A DNA stretch of 64,000 nt from Bacteroidota bacterium (lineage in GTDB: Bacteria > Bacteroidota > Bacteroidia > Bacteroidales > Lentimicrobiaceae). Of the stretch, positions 54,756 through 62,819 are shown in pieces. The position numbers and the translations under genes are program-made. Each line of letters opens with the position of its first letter. The first letter of the stretch is position 1. Under the pieces are notes generated by a model, which worked only from the letters and a program-made list of their open reading frames with translations, made no database searches and had not been told where the DNA came from. The stretch is from contig WSXX01000004.1 in NCBI GenBank assembly GCA_009773515.1, positions 1 to 64,000 on the forward strand, given 5' to 3'.

Positions 54756-55927
54756 TGCAGTTTCCCCCTTAAAGCATCGGTTGGATTCATTTTAGCTATT
54801 TTCCTGGATGGCAGATAGCTGACTATTGCGGTGGTGATGGTTATTATGGCAACAGTTCCGGCGACCAGACCAAGGCTGTAAACGGGGTAAAGTGTCTGAG
54901 CTATTGCCATTCCGAATTCGCTGGTGTCAATGGGCATTGTCCATCCAGCTTTTGCCTGCCATGCCAGAAAAGGTATTCCGTAAGCAGCTGAAAGTAGTGC
55001 CGCAAGCAGAGCGTTCATGCTTCCTTCTACAGTAAATAAGCCAACCACCTGTTGCCGGGTGTAACCCAGCGCAACATAGGTTCCTATTTCTCTCTGCCTC
55101 CTGAAAATTGAAAGTACCTGAGTGTCAAAAATGGCGAGCATAGCCAGAAGCAACAATATTGCGTAAATCACCGTTTGCCCTGCCGATTTGGTTTTTATCA
55201 TTTCATCTACCTGCCTTGTCAATTCTTCTTTTGATTTGTAAACCCAGCCGGGATATTCCGTTGCTGATTCTTCGGCATTTTTCAAAGTAATTAGAGTTGC
55301 TTCGCCGGGCAGCAGCGCAAATTCCTGCAAGGTTGATAACGGGATGTAAATCTGCCCCAGATCAACAGAAGGAACATTTGTTGAAAAAACATGGCAGATC
55401 AATACATCAGTTGCATCGAATGTTCCATTTGCATCGCGCCATCGGAGCGTAACATAGTCGCCTTCTTTTAGCTGGCTTACTTTCGCCATTTGTGATCCGA
55501 TTATTGCTGCTATTGTCCCATCGTTGGTGATCAATTCTTTAACCGGAAGGTGCAGAATGTTTTGTGAGGGGTTCACTCCTCTGATTGTTACCGGCATCAT
55601 TCTTCCTTCAGGGAAGATGGCTCCTTGCACAAGCAACATGGGGACTATTTCTCCTGCTTCTTCCCTTTTTTTCAGTTCATCGGGAATTGGTGCATGGCTA
55701 TCGGTTATGGTAAACGGATCAAAGGGATCATAAGTGCTGTGCCAGTATTGTCCGCCACCGATTTCCCAGTTGGTCATGTCGGTTTTTGCCTGATGATCCC
55801 AACCCGTCATTACTCCTTTGAGCCAGATAATGATCACAAAAGAAAACGACAACACAATTACATTCAGCCAGGTGCGCAGGCCGGCACCCATAAGGTTGCG
55901 GTATGCCAGTTTTAATGCGAGTTTCAT
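54752..55927 (-). CDS. FtsX/LolE-like ABC permease
   Basis: The protein is 391 residues with the same layout as its partner: first helix (TWLNVIVLSFSFVIIIWLKGV), periplasmic domain (about 40-250), then three helices (TVIYAILLLLAMLAIFDTQVLSIFR, ALLAALLSAAYGIPFLAW, YSLGLVAGTVAIITITTAIVSYLP) and the usual ending RKIAKMNPTDALRG. The RRQREIGTYVALGYTRQQV segment is the conserved coupling helix region of MacB/FtsX-type permeases. It lies 5 bp after the ATPase gene. The two different permeases suggest a heterodimer like LolCE. Confidence 0.9.
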   Translation of the reverse strand: MKLALKLAYRNLMGAGLRTWLNVIVLSFSFVIIIWLKGVMTGWDHQAKTDMTNWEIGGGQYWHSTYDPFDPFTITDSHAPIPDELKKREEAGEIVPMLLVQGAIFPEGRMMPVTIRGVNPSQNILHLPVKELITNDGTIAAIIGSQMAKVSQLKEGDYVTLRWRDANGTFDATDVLICHVFSTNVPSVDLGQIYIPLSTLQEFALLPGEATLITLKNAEESATEYPGWVYKSKEELTRQVDEMIKTKSAGQTVIYAILLLLAMLAIFDTQVLSIFRRQREIGTYVALGYTRQQVVGLFTVEGSMNALLAALLSAAYGIPFLAWQAKAGWTMPIDTSEFGMAIAQTLYPVYSLGLVAGTVAIITITTAIVSYLPSRKIAKMNPTDALRGKLQ

Positions 55928-55932
55928 GGCTT

Positions 55933-56637
55933 TCAGGAATTAGGGTGAATAACTTCGACCTTATCTATCCTGCCGTCCAGCAGGTAAACCTTCCTTCTCA
56001 GGTAACTGATTACCTTGTCGTCGTGTGTTGCAAAAACAAAGGTGGTTTTCAGCTCCCGGTTCAGGGTTTCCATGGTTTTGAGGATGTGATGCGAGTTTGC
56101 TGCATCAAGGTTGGCCGTTGGTTCATCAGCCAGAACGAGCGAAGGTTTTTTTACCATTGCTCTTGCAATAGCCACTCGCTGGCATTGCCCGCCTGAGAGT
56201 TGAGGTGGTTTTGACTTTATTTTGTCAGTAAGTCCCACCCATTCCAACGCATCCATTACCATTTTATGCCTTTCTGTTGCCGATAGCTTCAGCAACAAAA
56301 GCGGAAATTCAACATTTTCGTAAACTGTATGCACCGCAAGCAGGTTGTAACTCTGAAAAATAAATCCAAGGCTGACTTTTCGCAGGTTGGCGGCTTCGTG
56401 CGTGGTGAGTTTCCCGATAGAGTTTCCAAGTACCAATGCTTCACCTTCCGATGGAACATCAAGCGAACCCAGGATATTCAACAAGGTAGTTTTGCCTGAT
56501 CCGCTTGGGCCGATCAATCCGGTAAATTCGCCTTGCGCAAAATTCAGGTTGATGTCACTCAATGCGGTAAATTCACCTTTCCCCACCGGGAAACGTTTGT
56601 AAAGCCCTTTAATGATGATGGTGTTGCTGCTTTCCAT
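55933..56637 (-). CDS. LolD-like ABC transporter ATPase
   Basis: The protein is 234 residues. Walker [11 protein letters not shown]-loop [10 protein letters not shown], signature [14 protein letters not shown], Walker [13 protein letters not shown] and H-loop FATHD are all intact. The LolD/MacB group is indicated by the [21 protein letters not shown] segment and the [20 protein letters not shown] wording. It powers the two adjacent FtsX-like permeases. Cytoplasmic, membrane-associated. Confidence 0.94.
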   Translation of the reverse strand: MESSNTIIIKGLYKRFPVGKGEFTALSDINLNFAQGEFTGLIGPSGSGKTTLLNILGSLDVPSEGEALVLGNSIGKLTTHEAANLRKVSLGFIFQSYNLLAVHTVYENVEFPLLLLKLSATERHKMVMDALEWVGLTDKIKSKPPQLSGGQCQRVAIARAMVKKPSLVLADEPTANLDAANSHHILKTMETLNRELKTTFVFATHDDKVISYLRRKVYLLDGRIDKVEVIHPNS

Positions 56638-56670
56638 AGTATTTGTTCTTTACAGTGATGAAATTTCTTT

Positions 56671-57810
56671 TCAGTGATTGTAAACCAGCATAAGCTGAAG
56701 TCCTTTTCCGGCAAGCATCATGTTGTCTGTTGTCTGGTATGGCATCTGGTAGTTTTTCGGGTTAAGGAATGCCATAATATGCAGGTCAAGTTTCCTCAAC
56801 TGTCGTTTGTAACTAAGAAAGTTGTAACTCTGTTTGTTTCGTAGATCAAAGTAAGTGATGGCACTCAGGTTGTTGTTCATGCTCAACGGGTAGGAGATCG
56901 ATAAACCGGTAAAGCCAATTGATGCGGAATAGCTGAAGAGCTTTTCTCCTGATGCCGCCTGCAGATGCTCAACCACCAGATTCAGTCCGTTTCCGATGCC
57001 GAAAGTGTAATCAGCGCCCAGACTCACAATTGTCTGATGTTTCAGATCGCCGAGGGTTTTCGAAAAACTGGTTTGTGATGCCTCAAACCATAGGCCGATA
57101 CCCAAATCCCATTTGCCATCCAATCCCAGCCGGGTTTCAGGCACCGATGCATATTCCGGAAGACTCAGCTGGTTTTGCCGGGTATCTGCCATGCGCCAGT
57201 GTCCTGAAAAAGCAATTTCGCCTTTAGCTACCGGCAACTGAATCCGCCCGCCGGTTTCCGGATATTTTATGTCAGATCCTGCAAATTCCCAGGTTTTCGG
57301 ATTTTCAGAAGGCAGGATAATCCATAGCCAAAGGTTTGCATTGTTTAAAAAATAGTATCTGCCAAGTAAGCCCCAAACGCCATCGGTTAACTGAAGCGGG
57401 TCGCGGGGATCAAGTTTGTCGAACCACATCAGCGGTCGCAACATGGTGGCCGATCCGAAATTTATTTTCTGCAAACCTGCCCTGACTTCAAACTGTGGAC
57501 CAGAATATCGAACCCAAATGCGGTAGGGCTTTATTGATCCATCACCGGCCAGCGAATCAAAAGGGCGTATCATTGCGGAACCATTAAGATTCAATGAAAT
57601 TTCAGCATCAAATAAATTCTTTCCTTTAACAGCCTGAAAGTTGATTTGTGGAATATACCGCACTCCTGCTGCCAGAGAAATGTCCTGATCAAAATTGTAA
57701 TTTGCCCAGGCCGATGCCTGCCCGCTGAACAATAGTGTATCACTTTTCTGGGCTTCACAAACCAGAGAAGGAACAAAAAGACTTAACAGCAAAAACAGGT
57801 ATTTCGTCAT
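56671..57810 (-). CDS. Predicted outer-membrane beta-barrel protein of a TetR-controlled export operon
   Basis: The protein is 379 residues with a signal peptide ending near CEAQ. The sequence is made of alternating amphipathic strands with many Tyr, Trp and Gly (AWANYNFDQDISLAAGVRYIPQINF, LFDAEISLNLNGSAMI, YRIWVRYSGPQFEVRAGLQKINFGSA, LGLDGKWDLGIGLWFEASQT), as in 12-18-stranded barrels; the AGLQKINFG motif is seen in substrate-specific porin-like families. I cannot name a family with confidence. It overlaps the tetR stop by 4 bp and precedes the LolCDE-like genes, so it is a good candidate for the outer-membrane end of that pathway. Confidence 0.78.
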   Translation of the reverse strand: MTKYLFLLLSLFVPSLVCEAQKSDTLLFSGQASAWANYNFDQDISLAAGVRYIPQINFQAVKGKNLFDAEISLNLNGSAMIRPFDSLAGDGSIKPYRIWVRYSGPQFEVRAGLQKINFGSATMLRPLMWFDKLDPRDPLQLTDGVWGLLGRYYFLNNANLWLWIILPSENPKTWEFAGSDIKYPETGGRIQLPVAKGEIAFSGHWRMADTRQNQLSLPEYASVPETRLGLDGKWDLGIGLWFEASQTSFSKTLGDLKHQTIVSLGADYTFGIGNGLNLVVEHLQAASGEKLFSYSASIGFTGLSISYPLSMNNNLSAITYFDLRNKQSYNFLSYKRQLRKLDLHIMAFLNPKNYQMPYQTTDNMMLAGKGLQLMLVYNH

Positions 57811-58412
57811 TTTTCAGCAGTGGTTTTCGCGTTTGGTGCGATGCCGTATGTAAAAAAGCGTGCAATTTCCATAACAACTTCCTGAGGACTTCCGCAAAGC
57901 TGAACCAGATAAGGATCATTGATAAATCCGGGCAGTTGCTGAGAAATATAGAGAAGTATTTCGGGTTTAAAGTCGCTGCGGAATACGCCTTTTTGCTGAG
58001 CCAGTTTAAAATCATTGACGATTTCATTCCACACATTAGCCGTCTTTTGCGCGATATATGTCTTTAAATCAGAATCTTTGTCGGTATAAAAATCATTCAG
58101 AAACTCCTGGCTGATGTTGTTTACGGAATCTGATTTTATGCGAAGCATGGCTTCCAGTTTTTCTGATGCCGTGGTTTCGGAAATCATAATTTCCCTGAAT
58201 TGCAAAATGCTATTATCAACTTCTGTGTCAAACACGGCTTTTGCCAATGCGAGTTTGTCAGGAAAATAGCGGTAAAATGTCATTTTACTTGTCCCGGCAG
58301 TTTTACAAACTTCGTCAATTGAGATTCTGCGGAAGCCATGTTTCCAGAAAAGTACCCGCCCGGCAGACAATAACGACTGATGCTTTTTGTTACTAATTGT
58401 TACTTTATTCAT
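57807..58412 (-). CDS. TetR/AcrR-family transcriptional regulator
   Basis: The protein is 201 residues from the ATG at 58412; starting at 58469 would add 19 residues across the promoter. The N-terminal helix-turn-helix is standard: LLSAGRVLFWKHGFRRISIDEVCKTAGTSKMTFYRYFPDKLALAKAVF. The C-terminal ligand domain (about 60-201) is unassigned. It is first in the operon and translationally coupled to the barrel gene, so it probably represses its own operon until an envelope or hydrophobic signal releases it. An inverted repeat overlaps its -7 element. Confidence 0.93.
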   Translation of the reverse strand: MNKVTISNKKHQSLLSAGRVLFWKHGFRRISIDEVCKTAGTSKMTFYRYFPDKLALAKAVFDTEVDNSILQFREIMISETTASEKLEAMLRIKSDSVNNISQEFLNDFYTDKDSDLKTYIAQKTANVWNEIVNDFKLAQQKGVFRSDFKPEILLYISQQLPGFINDPYLVQLCGSPQEVVMEIARFFTYGIAPNAKTTAEK

Positions 58413-58433
58413 AAATATGATACTAAAACGGTA

Positions 58434-58466
58434 CAAAAATACGAAATAAGTATAGTATTTGTCAAG
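58434..58466 (-). promoter_or_regulatory. Possible tetR operon promoter with overlapping inverted repeat
   Basis: On the minus strand TATTTTTG (58441-58434) fits the -7 consensus, with CTTG (58466-58463) 21 bp upstream as a weak -33. The inverted repeat AAATAC-N12-GTATTT (58437-58460) overlaps the -7 element and spacer, a normal place for a TetR operator. Confidence 0.45.
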
Positions 58467-58526
58467 CATTATCGAAAATATTTTTCTGAATTGGTCTTCA
58501 TGAGGTGCTTTTTGAGAAAATTGTCC

Positions 58527-58567
58527 TACATTTGCAACATTGTTGCAATTGCAATGTTATTACAATT
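58527..58567 (+). promoter_or_regulatory. Fur-family operator pair overlapping the metal-locus promoter
   Basis: TTGCAACA-T-TGTTGCAA (58532-58548) is a perfect 17-bp inverted repeat of the 7-1-7 type used by Fur/Zur/PerR proteins. A second site, AATTGCAATG-T-TATTACAATT (58547-58567), matches in 8 of 10 positions per half. The centres are 17 bp apart. The -7 element TACATTTG (58527-58534) overlaps the first site. No clear -33 TTTG at standard distance was seen. The sites lie just upstream of the Fur-family gene start at 58581. Confidence 0.8.
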
Positions 58568-58580
58568 CAATCTGTTTTTT

Positions 58581-58988
58581 ATGGAAGCGTCAGAGATTCT
58601 CCGCAATCATAAGCTAAAAAAAACCTCACCGAGGGTAGCAATCATTGAAGCCTTGCAAAGCTCGCCGCTTCCTATGGGAGAGGATGAGATAAGCAGTATG
58701 ATGGGAAGTCATTATGATCGTACAACTTTTTATCGCAGTGCTTTAACCCTTGAAGAAGCGGGAATTTTACACCGGATAGTGATTGATAAACTGCTGGTAA
58801 AATATGCACTGAACGAAGGCAGGCACAATAATGCTGTTCGTTCAAATCACGCCCACTTTTTCTGCAATCACTGTCAGAAGCTGATTTGCCTTGAGAATAT
58901 TCATCCCGGACCTTACCGCTTGCCTGAAGGTTTTCAATCTCAGGCCTCGGAGGTAATCATCAAAGGACTTTGCAGCAAATGCAATTAA
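58581..58988 (+). CDS. Fur-family transcriptional regulator
   Basis: The protein is 135 residues from the ATG at 58581, just downstream of the operators; earlier starts would read through them. The winged helix is in EILRNHKLKKTSPRVAIIEALQSS and MMGSHYDRTTFYRSALTLEEAGILHRI. The C-terminal dimer domain has the regulatory His-rich motif SNHAHFFCNHCQKLICLE and two CxxC pairs (CNHC and CSKC at the extreme C terminus) for structural zinc. Which metal it senses (Zn, Fe or Mn) cannot be read from sequence; the downstream receptor and His-rich proteins favour Zn or another transition metal. Probably autorepressing. Confidence 0.92.
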   Translation: MEASEILRNHKLKKTSPRVAIIEALQSSPLPMGEDEISSMMGSHYDRTTFYRSALTLEEAGILHRIVIDKLLVKYALNEGRHNNAVRSNHAHFFCNHCQKLICLENIHPGPYRLPEGFQSQASEVIIKGLCSKCN

Positions 58989-59006
58989 TAAATTAACACC
59001 AAAGGC

Positions 59007-59339
59007 TTGACCACACGAGATCACATATTAATAAAGTTCAAAGCATTTTTTCTCTTGCTTGTTCTGCTCATACCCATGATCGTTCAGGGCTTGCACAGGC
59101 ATGAGGAAGAAAATTGCTGTGTGGTTGCTGATGCCGATGGGTTGAACCGGTCAATGCATCATCATTCTGCTCAAAGTTGCCAGATTTGTAACTTTCAATA
59201 TGTGCAGGTAGTTTCTCCGGTTGATTGTAATCTTCCGGAAGTGAGTTCGGTTCTCTATGCAATACCAATCCCGCCAGAACAATCCGAAGTAAAAAGCAAA
59301 TCAAGGTTTGCTTCGCTTCGCGCCCCGCCATCGGTATAA
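59007..59339 (+). CDS. Small exported His/Cys-rich protein
   Basis: The protein is about 110 residues if the TTG at 59007 is the start; no ATG precedes the hydrophobic segment, so the start is uncertain. A signal or membrane helix (FKAFFLLLVLLIPMIVQG) is followed by LHRHEEENCC and SMHHHSAQSCQICNFQYVQ, clusters of His and Cys likely to bind metal in the periplasm. The rest is low in structure. I do not recognise a named family, though similar short HRHE proteins are often found in front of TonB-dependent receptors. It lies 18 bp after the Fur-family gene and 67 bp before the receptor. Confidence 0.75.
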   Translation: MTTRDHILIKFKAFFLLLVLLIPMIVQGLHRHEEENCCVVADADGLNRSMHHHSAQSCQICNFQYVQVVSPVDCNLPEVSSVLYAIPIPPEQSEVKSKSRFASLRAPPSV

Positions 59340-59355
59340 ATATTTCTGTACCAAA

Positions 59356-59373
59356 GGAGATTCGTAAATCTCC
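59356..59373 (+). promoter_or_regulatory. Hairpin in the spacer before the TonB-dependent receptor
   Basis: GGAGATT-CGTA-AATCTCC is a perfect 7-bp stem with a tetraloop, 33 bp upstream of the receptor ATG. No T-run follows. It could stabilise the mRNA or tune receptor expression within the operon. Confidence 0.4.
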
Positions 59374-59406
59374 CCCTCACGCGAATACTTTCCTAAATAT
59401 TTAATA

Positions 59407-61794
59407 ATGAAGCTGAAAGCAATTGCAATTGCTATTCTAATGCTGTATGTGTCATTGGCATTTGCCCAGAAAAAACATACAATTCAAGGGACGGTTTTGT
59501 CTGCTGACAGCTTGCCTGTTGCTGGCGTGAATATTACTGCCGGTAAAAAACTCAATGGAACTACAACCGATAGAAGCGGCCATTATTCACTTGGTTTCCT
59601 TTCGGAAGGAAAATATGTTCTTTCATTCACCGCTATGGGTTTTGAAAAGCAATCACACACAATCGAACTTACGAAGGATACCTTGATTTTAATCATGTTG
59701 AAGCCACGGATTGTCACACTTTCAGAAGTTGAAATCATCAACAGCCATCATGAATTCAGGCGAAGCAATGATTCCCGACCGGTGGAAGTGGTTAATGATC
59801 AGTTTATAAGGATGAATATTTCTGGCAGTCTGATGCAATCACTTGATCGCCTTCCGGGTATAAATTCCATAAGTATAGGATCGGGACAATCGAAACCAGT
59901 TATCCGCGGATTGAGTTTTAATCAGGTGGTGGTTGCCGAAAACGGCATCAAGCATGAAAGCCAGCAATGGGGTGCTGATCACGGAGTTGAAGTTGATCAG
60001 TTTAATGTGGAACGGATTGAAGTGATTAAAGGCCCTGCTTCGCTGATGTACGGATCCGACGCCATTGCCGGCGTTATCGACCTGAAGCAGTCATTCCTGC
60101 CCGAACCCCGAAGTCTGGGAGGGAATATCGACTTTAGCGGACAAACCAATAATATGCTGGGAGCGGTTTCTGCAGGTTTGCATGGCCGACATGAGAAACT
60201 CTGGGCAAAAGCCAGAATAACCCTGATTGACTATGCCGATTACAAGGTGCCGGTGGATAGTGTGGAATATTTTTCATACTACTTTAAACTTAAGGACAGG
60301 AAGCTGAGAAACAGCGCAGGTGAGGAAAAGAATGCAAGTGTCAGTCTGGGATGGGTTACGGATAAAATGAGTTCTACCCTTTTTGCGAACAACACTTTTT
60401 CGAAAAGCGGTTTTTTTGCCAATGCGCATGGTCTTGAAATCAGAAATTCGTCCATTGATTACGACAAAAGTGACCGTGACATTGACCTGCCTTACCAGCA
60501 GGTAAATCATTTCAAGTTACATTCGCGTAATATGTTGAATGTTAATGGCATAAACCATCAGCTTGATGTAGCTTTTCAGCAGAATACCCGCCAGGAGTTT
60601 TCTGAGGCGGTTGAGCACGGGTATATGCCCAAACCCCCCGATAGCCTTGAGCGCAGGTTTGATAAGGCAACCTGGTCGGTAAATTATTCTGTCAAGAACA
60701 GAGAGACTGCAAAAGTGAACTTTTCAGGAGGCGTGAATGCTGAAATTCAGCAGAACCAATCGGCTGGATGGGGTTTTATATTGCCTTCTTTCAGCAGAAA
60801 AACAGCAGGAGCATTTCTTGTAGCTGAAAACAGGCCCAGCAGTCGTTTGCTGTTTTCGGGTGGTTTGCGTTTTGATGCAGGCAATATTCGCATTGAGCAA
60901 TACAATGATTGGTTTGCAAGTCCGGTGAGTGCTCAGGATACCACTTCTGATTTTAAGGAAAGGGCGAGCGCATCTGATCTTGATTTTTCTCACCTGAGCT
61001 GGTCGGCCGGAATGGTTTATAAGCATCAGAAACTTACCCTGAAAGCAAATCTGGGTAACAGTTTCAGAATGCCTTTGGCAAAAGAGCTGGCTTCAGACGG
61101 CGTGAATTACCATATGTACCGTTTCGAAAAAGGCAACCCTGACCTTAAGCCTGAAACAGCTTATCAGCTTGATTTTGGTGTTGAAATTAACCACTCCGTG
61201 TGGGCTTTTGAATTGTCACCCTTCGCGGGATATTTCCCCTCCTTTATCTATCTGAATCCTACCTATCAGTATTACGAAGGCCTTCAGGTATTTGATTACA
61301 TGCAAAGCAAAGTTATCAGGGGTGGGGGAGAGATGCATTTTCACTACAACTTAGGCTCAAAAATTAAAGCCGGCGCAATTGGCGAATATGTATGGTCGCG
61401 TCAACTTTCGGGCGATAAAAAGGGATTCGGATTGCCATTGGCGCCCCCTGCCTCTTTTTTGATAAATCTTACGTTTATTCCCGGAGATGCCGGATCGCTT
61501 TCAGATTCATGGTTCTCTGCCGATTTCAATATGGTGTCAGCTCAGAATGAGATTGTTCCACCTGAAAAGAAAACACCGGGTTATCAGATTATTAACCTTA
61601 GCGCCGGAACAACTTTAAAAGCGGGTAAACAATCTTTTATCTTAACCCTGAGGTTGAGCAACCTCTTAAATACCCGCTACCTGAACCATACCAGTTTTTA
61701 CCGTCTGATAGGTGTTCCCGAGCCTGGCCGAGGATTGAATATCGGGATAAGAATTCCTTTTCAAGTTAAACCAAAACTAAAACCAGAAAAATGA
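59407..61794 (+). CDS. TonB-dependent receptor with N-terminal carboxypeptidase-regulatory domain
   Basis: The protein is 795 residues with a signal peptide ending near AFAQ. A CarboxypepD_reg domain (about 25-105; TIQGTVLSADSLPVAGVNIT, SFTAMGFEKQ) is followed by the plug (SLMQSLDRLPGINSISIGSGQSKPVIRG, VEVDQFNVERIEVIKGPASLMYGSDAIAGVID) and a barrel with typical late motifs (LKPETAYQLDFGVEI, RLSNLLNTRYLNHTSFYR, GRGLNIGIRIPF). The length is that of metal- or siderophore-type receptors and is shorter than SusC. With the Fur-family gene upstream and DUF4625-like lipoproteins downstream, metal import is the best guess. It overlaps the next start by 4 bp. Confidence 0.93.
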   Translation: MKLKAIAIAILMLYVSLAFAQKKHTIQGTVLSADSLPVAGVNITAGKKLNGTTTDRSGHYSLGFLSEGKYVLSFTAMGFEKQSHTIELTKDTLILIMLKPRIVTLSEVEIINSHHEFRRSNDSRPVEVVNDQFIRMNISGSLMQSLDRLPGINSISIGSGQSKPVIRGLSFNQVVVAENGIKHESQQWGADHGVEVDQFNVERIEVIKGPASLMYGSDAIAGVIDLKQSFLPEPRSLGGNIDFSGQTNNMLGAVSAGLHGRHEKLWAKARITLIDYADYKVPVDSVEYFSYYFKLKDRKLRNSAGEEKNASVSLGWVTDKMSSTLFANNTFSKSGFFANAHGLEIRNSSIDYDKSDRDIDLPYQQVNHFKLHSRNMLNVNGINHQLDVAFQQNTRQEFSEAVEHGYMPKPPDSLERRFDKATWSVNYSVKNRETAKVNFSGGVNAEIQQNQSAGWGFILPSFSRKTAGAFLVAENRPSSRLLFSGGLRFDAGNIRIEQYNDWFASPVSAQDTTSDFKERASASDLDFSHLSWSAGMVYKHQKLTLKANLGNSFRMPLAKELASDGVNYHMYRFEKGNPDLKPETAYQLDFGVEINHSVWAFELSPFAGYFPSFIYLNPTYQYYEGLQVFDYMQSKVIRGGGEMHFHYNLGSKIKAGAIGEYVWSRQLSGDKKGFGLPLAPPASFLINLTFIPGDAGSLSDSWFSADFNMVSAQNEIVPPEKKTPGYQIINLSAGTTLKAGKQSFILTLRLSNLLNTRYLNHTSFYRLIGVPEPGRGLNIGIRIPFQVKPKLKPEK

Positions 61795-62225
61795 AAAACA
61801 TCAGATCACTTATTCTTGCAATAATAACCATTGCAGCCATTTCTTCGTGCAAAAAGGACGAAATAAAAGCCCCTGAATTTCTTAAGTTTGAATTGGGGTA
61901 TGATAACAGCGGAACAGCTTCAGTGGGTGATGAATTGCACATTGATGCCGAAATTATTGCAGAAGGAAAAATTGCTACGATACAGGTAAAAATCCATCCT
62001 GAATCAGAACATGGTGCCAATAAAACTTCAAACGGGTGGGAATTTGATTCCATTTATACGGTAGGTTATGCGGGTGTCAAAAATATTGATTTCCACGAGC
62101 ATATGGACATCCCGGCCGATACAGAACCCGGAGACTACCATTTTCATATGTCGGTGACAGATCAGGAAGGCAACCGCACCGTAAAAGAAGCCGAACTTCT
62201 GATTCAGTTGCCTGTTTTAAAGTAG
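61791..62225 (+). CDS. DUF4625-like lipoprotein, first copy
   Basis: The protein is 144 residues. The signal ends in the lipobox AISSC. The mature domain is an Ig-like sandwich: GTASVGDELHIDAEIIAEGKIATIQVKIHPESEHGA, then FHEHMDIPADTEPGDYHFHMSVTDQEGN. The His/Glu pattern (HPESEH, FHEH, DYHFH) is the family hallmark as I recall it and could form a metal site. The start codon overlaps the receptor stop (ATGA), so it is translationally coupled. Probable role: periplasmic-side or surface binding partner of the receptor. Family name from memory; role inferred. Confidence 0.8.
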   Translation: MKNIRSLILAIITIAAISSCKKDEIKAPEFLKFELGYDNSGTASVGDELHIDAEIIAEGKIATIQVKIHPESEHGANKTSNGWEFDSIYTVGYAGVKNIDFHEHMDIPADTEPGDYHFHMSVTDQEGNRTVKEAELLIQLPVLK

Positions 62226-62288
62226 TGTGATTCAACTTGAAACCCGAATCTCCAGAATATTTAAATCACACCAAAAACTAATTTTCAG

Positions 62289-62756
62289 ATGCAAAAACTT
62301 TCCCTCCTTTTATTATCCTTGCTGATGGCCGCAGTAGCAGGTTGCACCAAAGAAGAAAAGGACGATATTTATCCTGAAATAAAAATGGATTGCTGCGGAG
62401 GTTATCCGGTGAATTGTGATGAGATAAAACGCGGAACCACCTTCACATTTATTGCAGAATTCAGCGATAACAAGGAGTTGGGCGCATTCAGTCTCGACAT
62501 TCATCATAACTTTGATCATCATACCCACAGCACCGATCCCATGCCCTGTGAGTTTGAGCCGGTCAAATCGCCGGTCAATCCTTTCAGGCTGATCAGTGAA
62601 TATGAAATCCCTGTAGGATCGAAAAACTACGCTGCATCTGTGGATATTTTTATTCCGGCCGATGCCGATACCGGTGATTATCATATGATGGTGCGCCTGA
62701 CTGATAAAGCCGGCTGGCAGACCATCAAAGGAATAAGTTTTAAGGTAATTGAATAG
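62289..62756 (+). CDS. DUF4625-like lipoprotein, second copy
   Basis: The protein is 155 residues. The lipobox is AVAGC. It shares the layout and the IPADADTGDYHMMVRLTDKAG motif with the preceding protein but is richer in Cys (MDCCGGYPVNC, PMPC) and has a dense His cluster, DIHHNFDHHTHS. It starts 63 bp after the first copy. The two are diverged paralogues, not recent duplicates. Metal binding is a reasonable inference from the His cluster. A terminator follows, so it ends the operon. Confidence 0.8.
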   Translation: MQKLSLLLLSLLMAAVAGCTKEEKDDIYPEIKMDCCGGYPVNCDEIKRGTTFTFIAEFSDNKELGAFSLDIHHNFDHHTHSTDPMPCEFEPVKSPVNPFRLISEYEIPVGSKNYAASVDIFIPADADTGDYHMMVRLTDKAGWQTIKGISFKVIE

Positions 62757-62765
62757 TAGATGTAT

Positions 62766-62812
62766 AAAAAAGCTGTCTTCAATGTCTTTTCAGGCATTTG
62801 AGACAGCTTTTT
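62766..62812. terminator. Terminator at the end of the metal-locus operon
   Basis: AAAAAGCTGTCT (62766-62777) pairs with AGACAGCTTTTT (62801-62812); the inner bases TCAATG and CATTTGA extend the stem imperfectly. It has A and T tails and probably serves both convergent genes. Confidence 0.88.
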
Positions 62813-62819
62813 AACTGCT

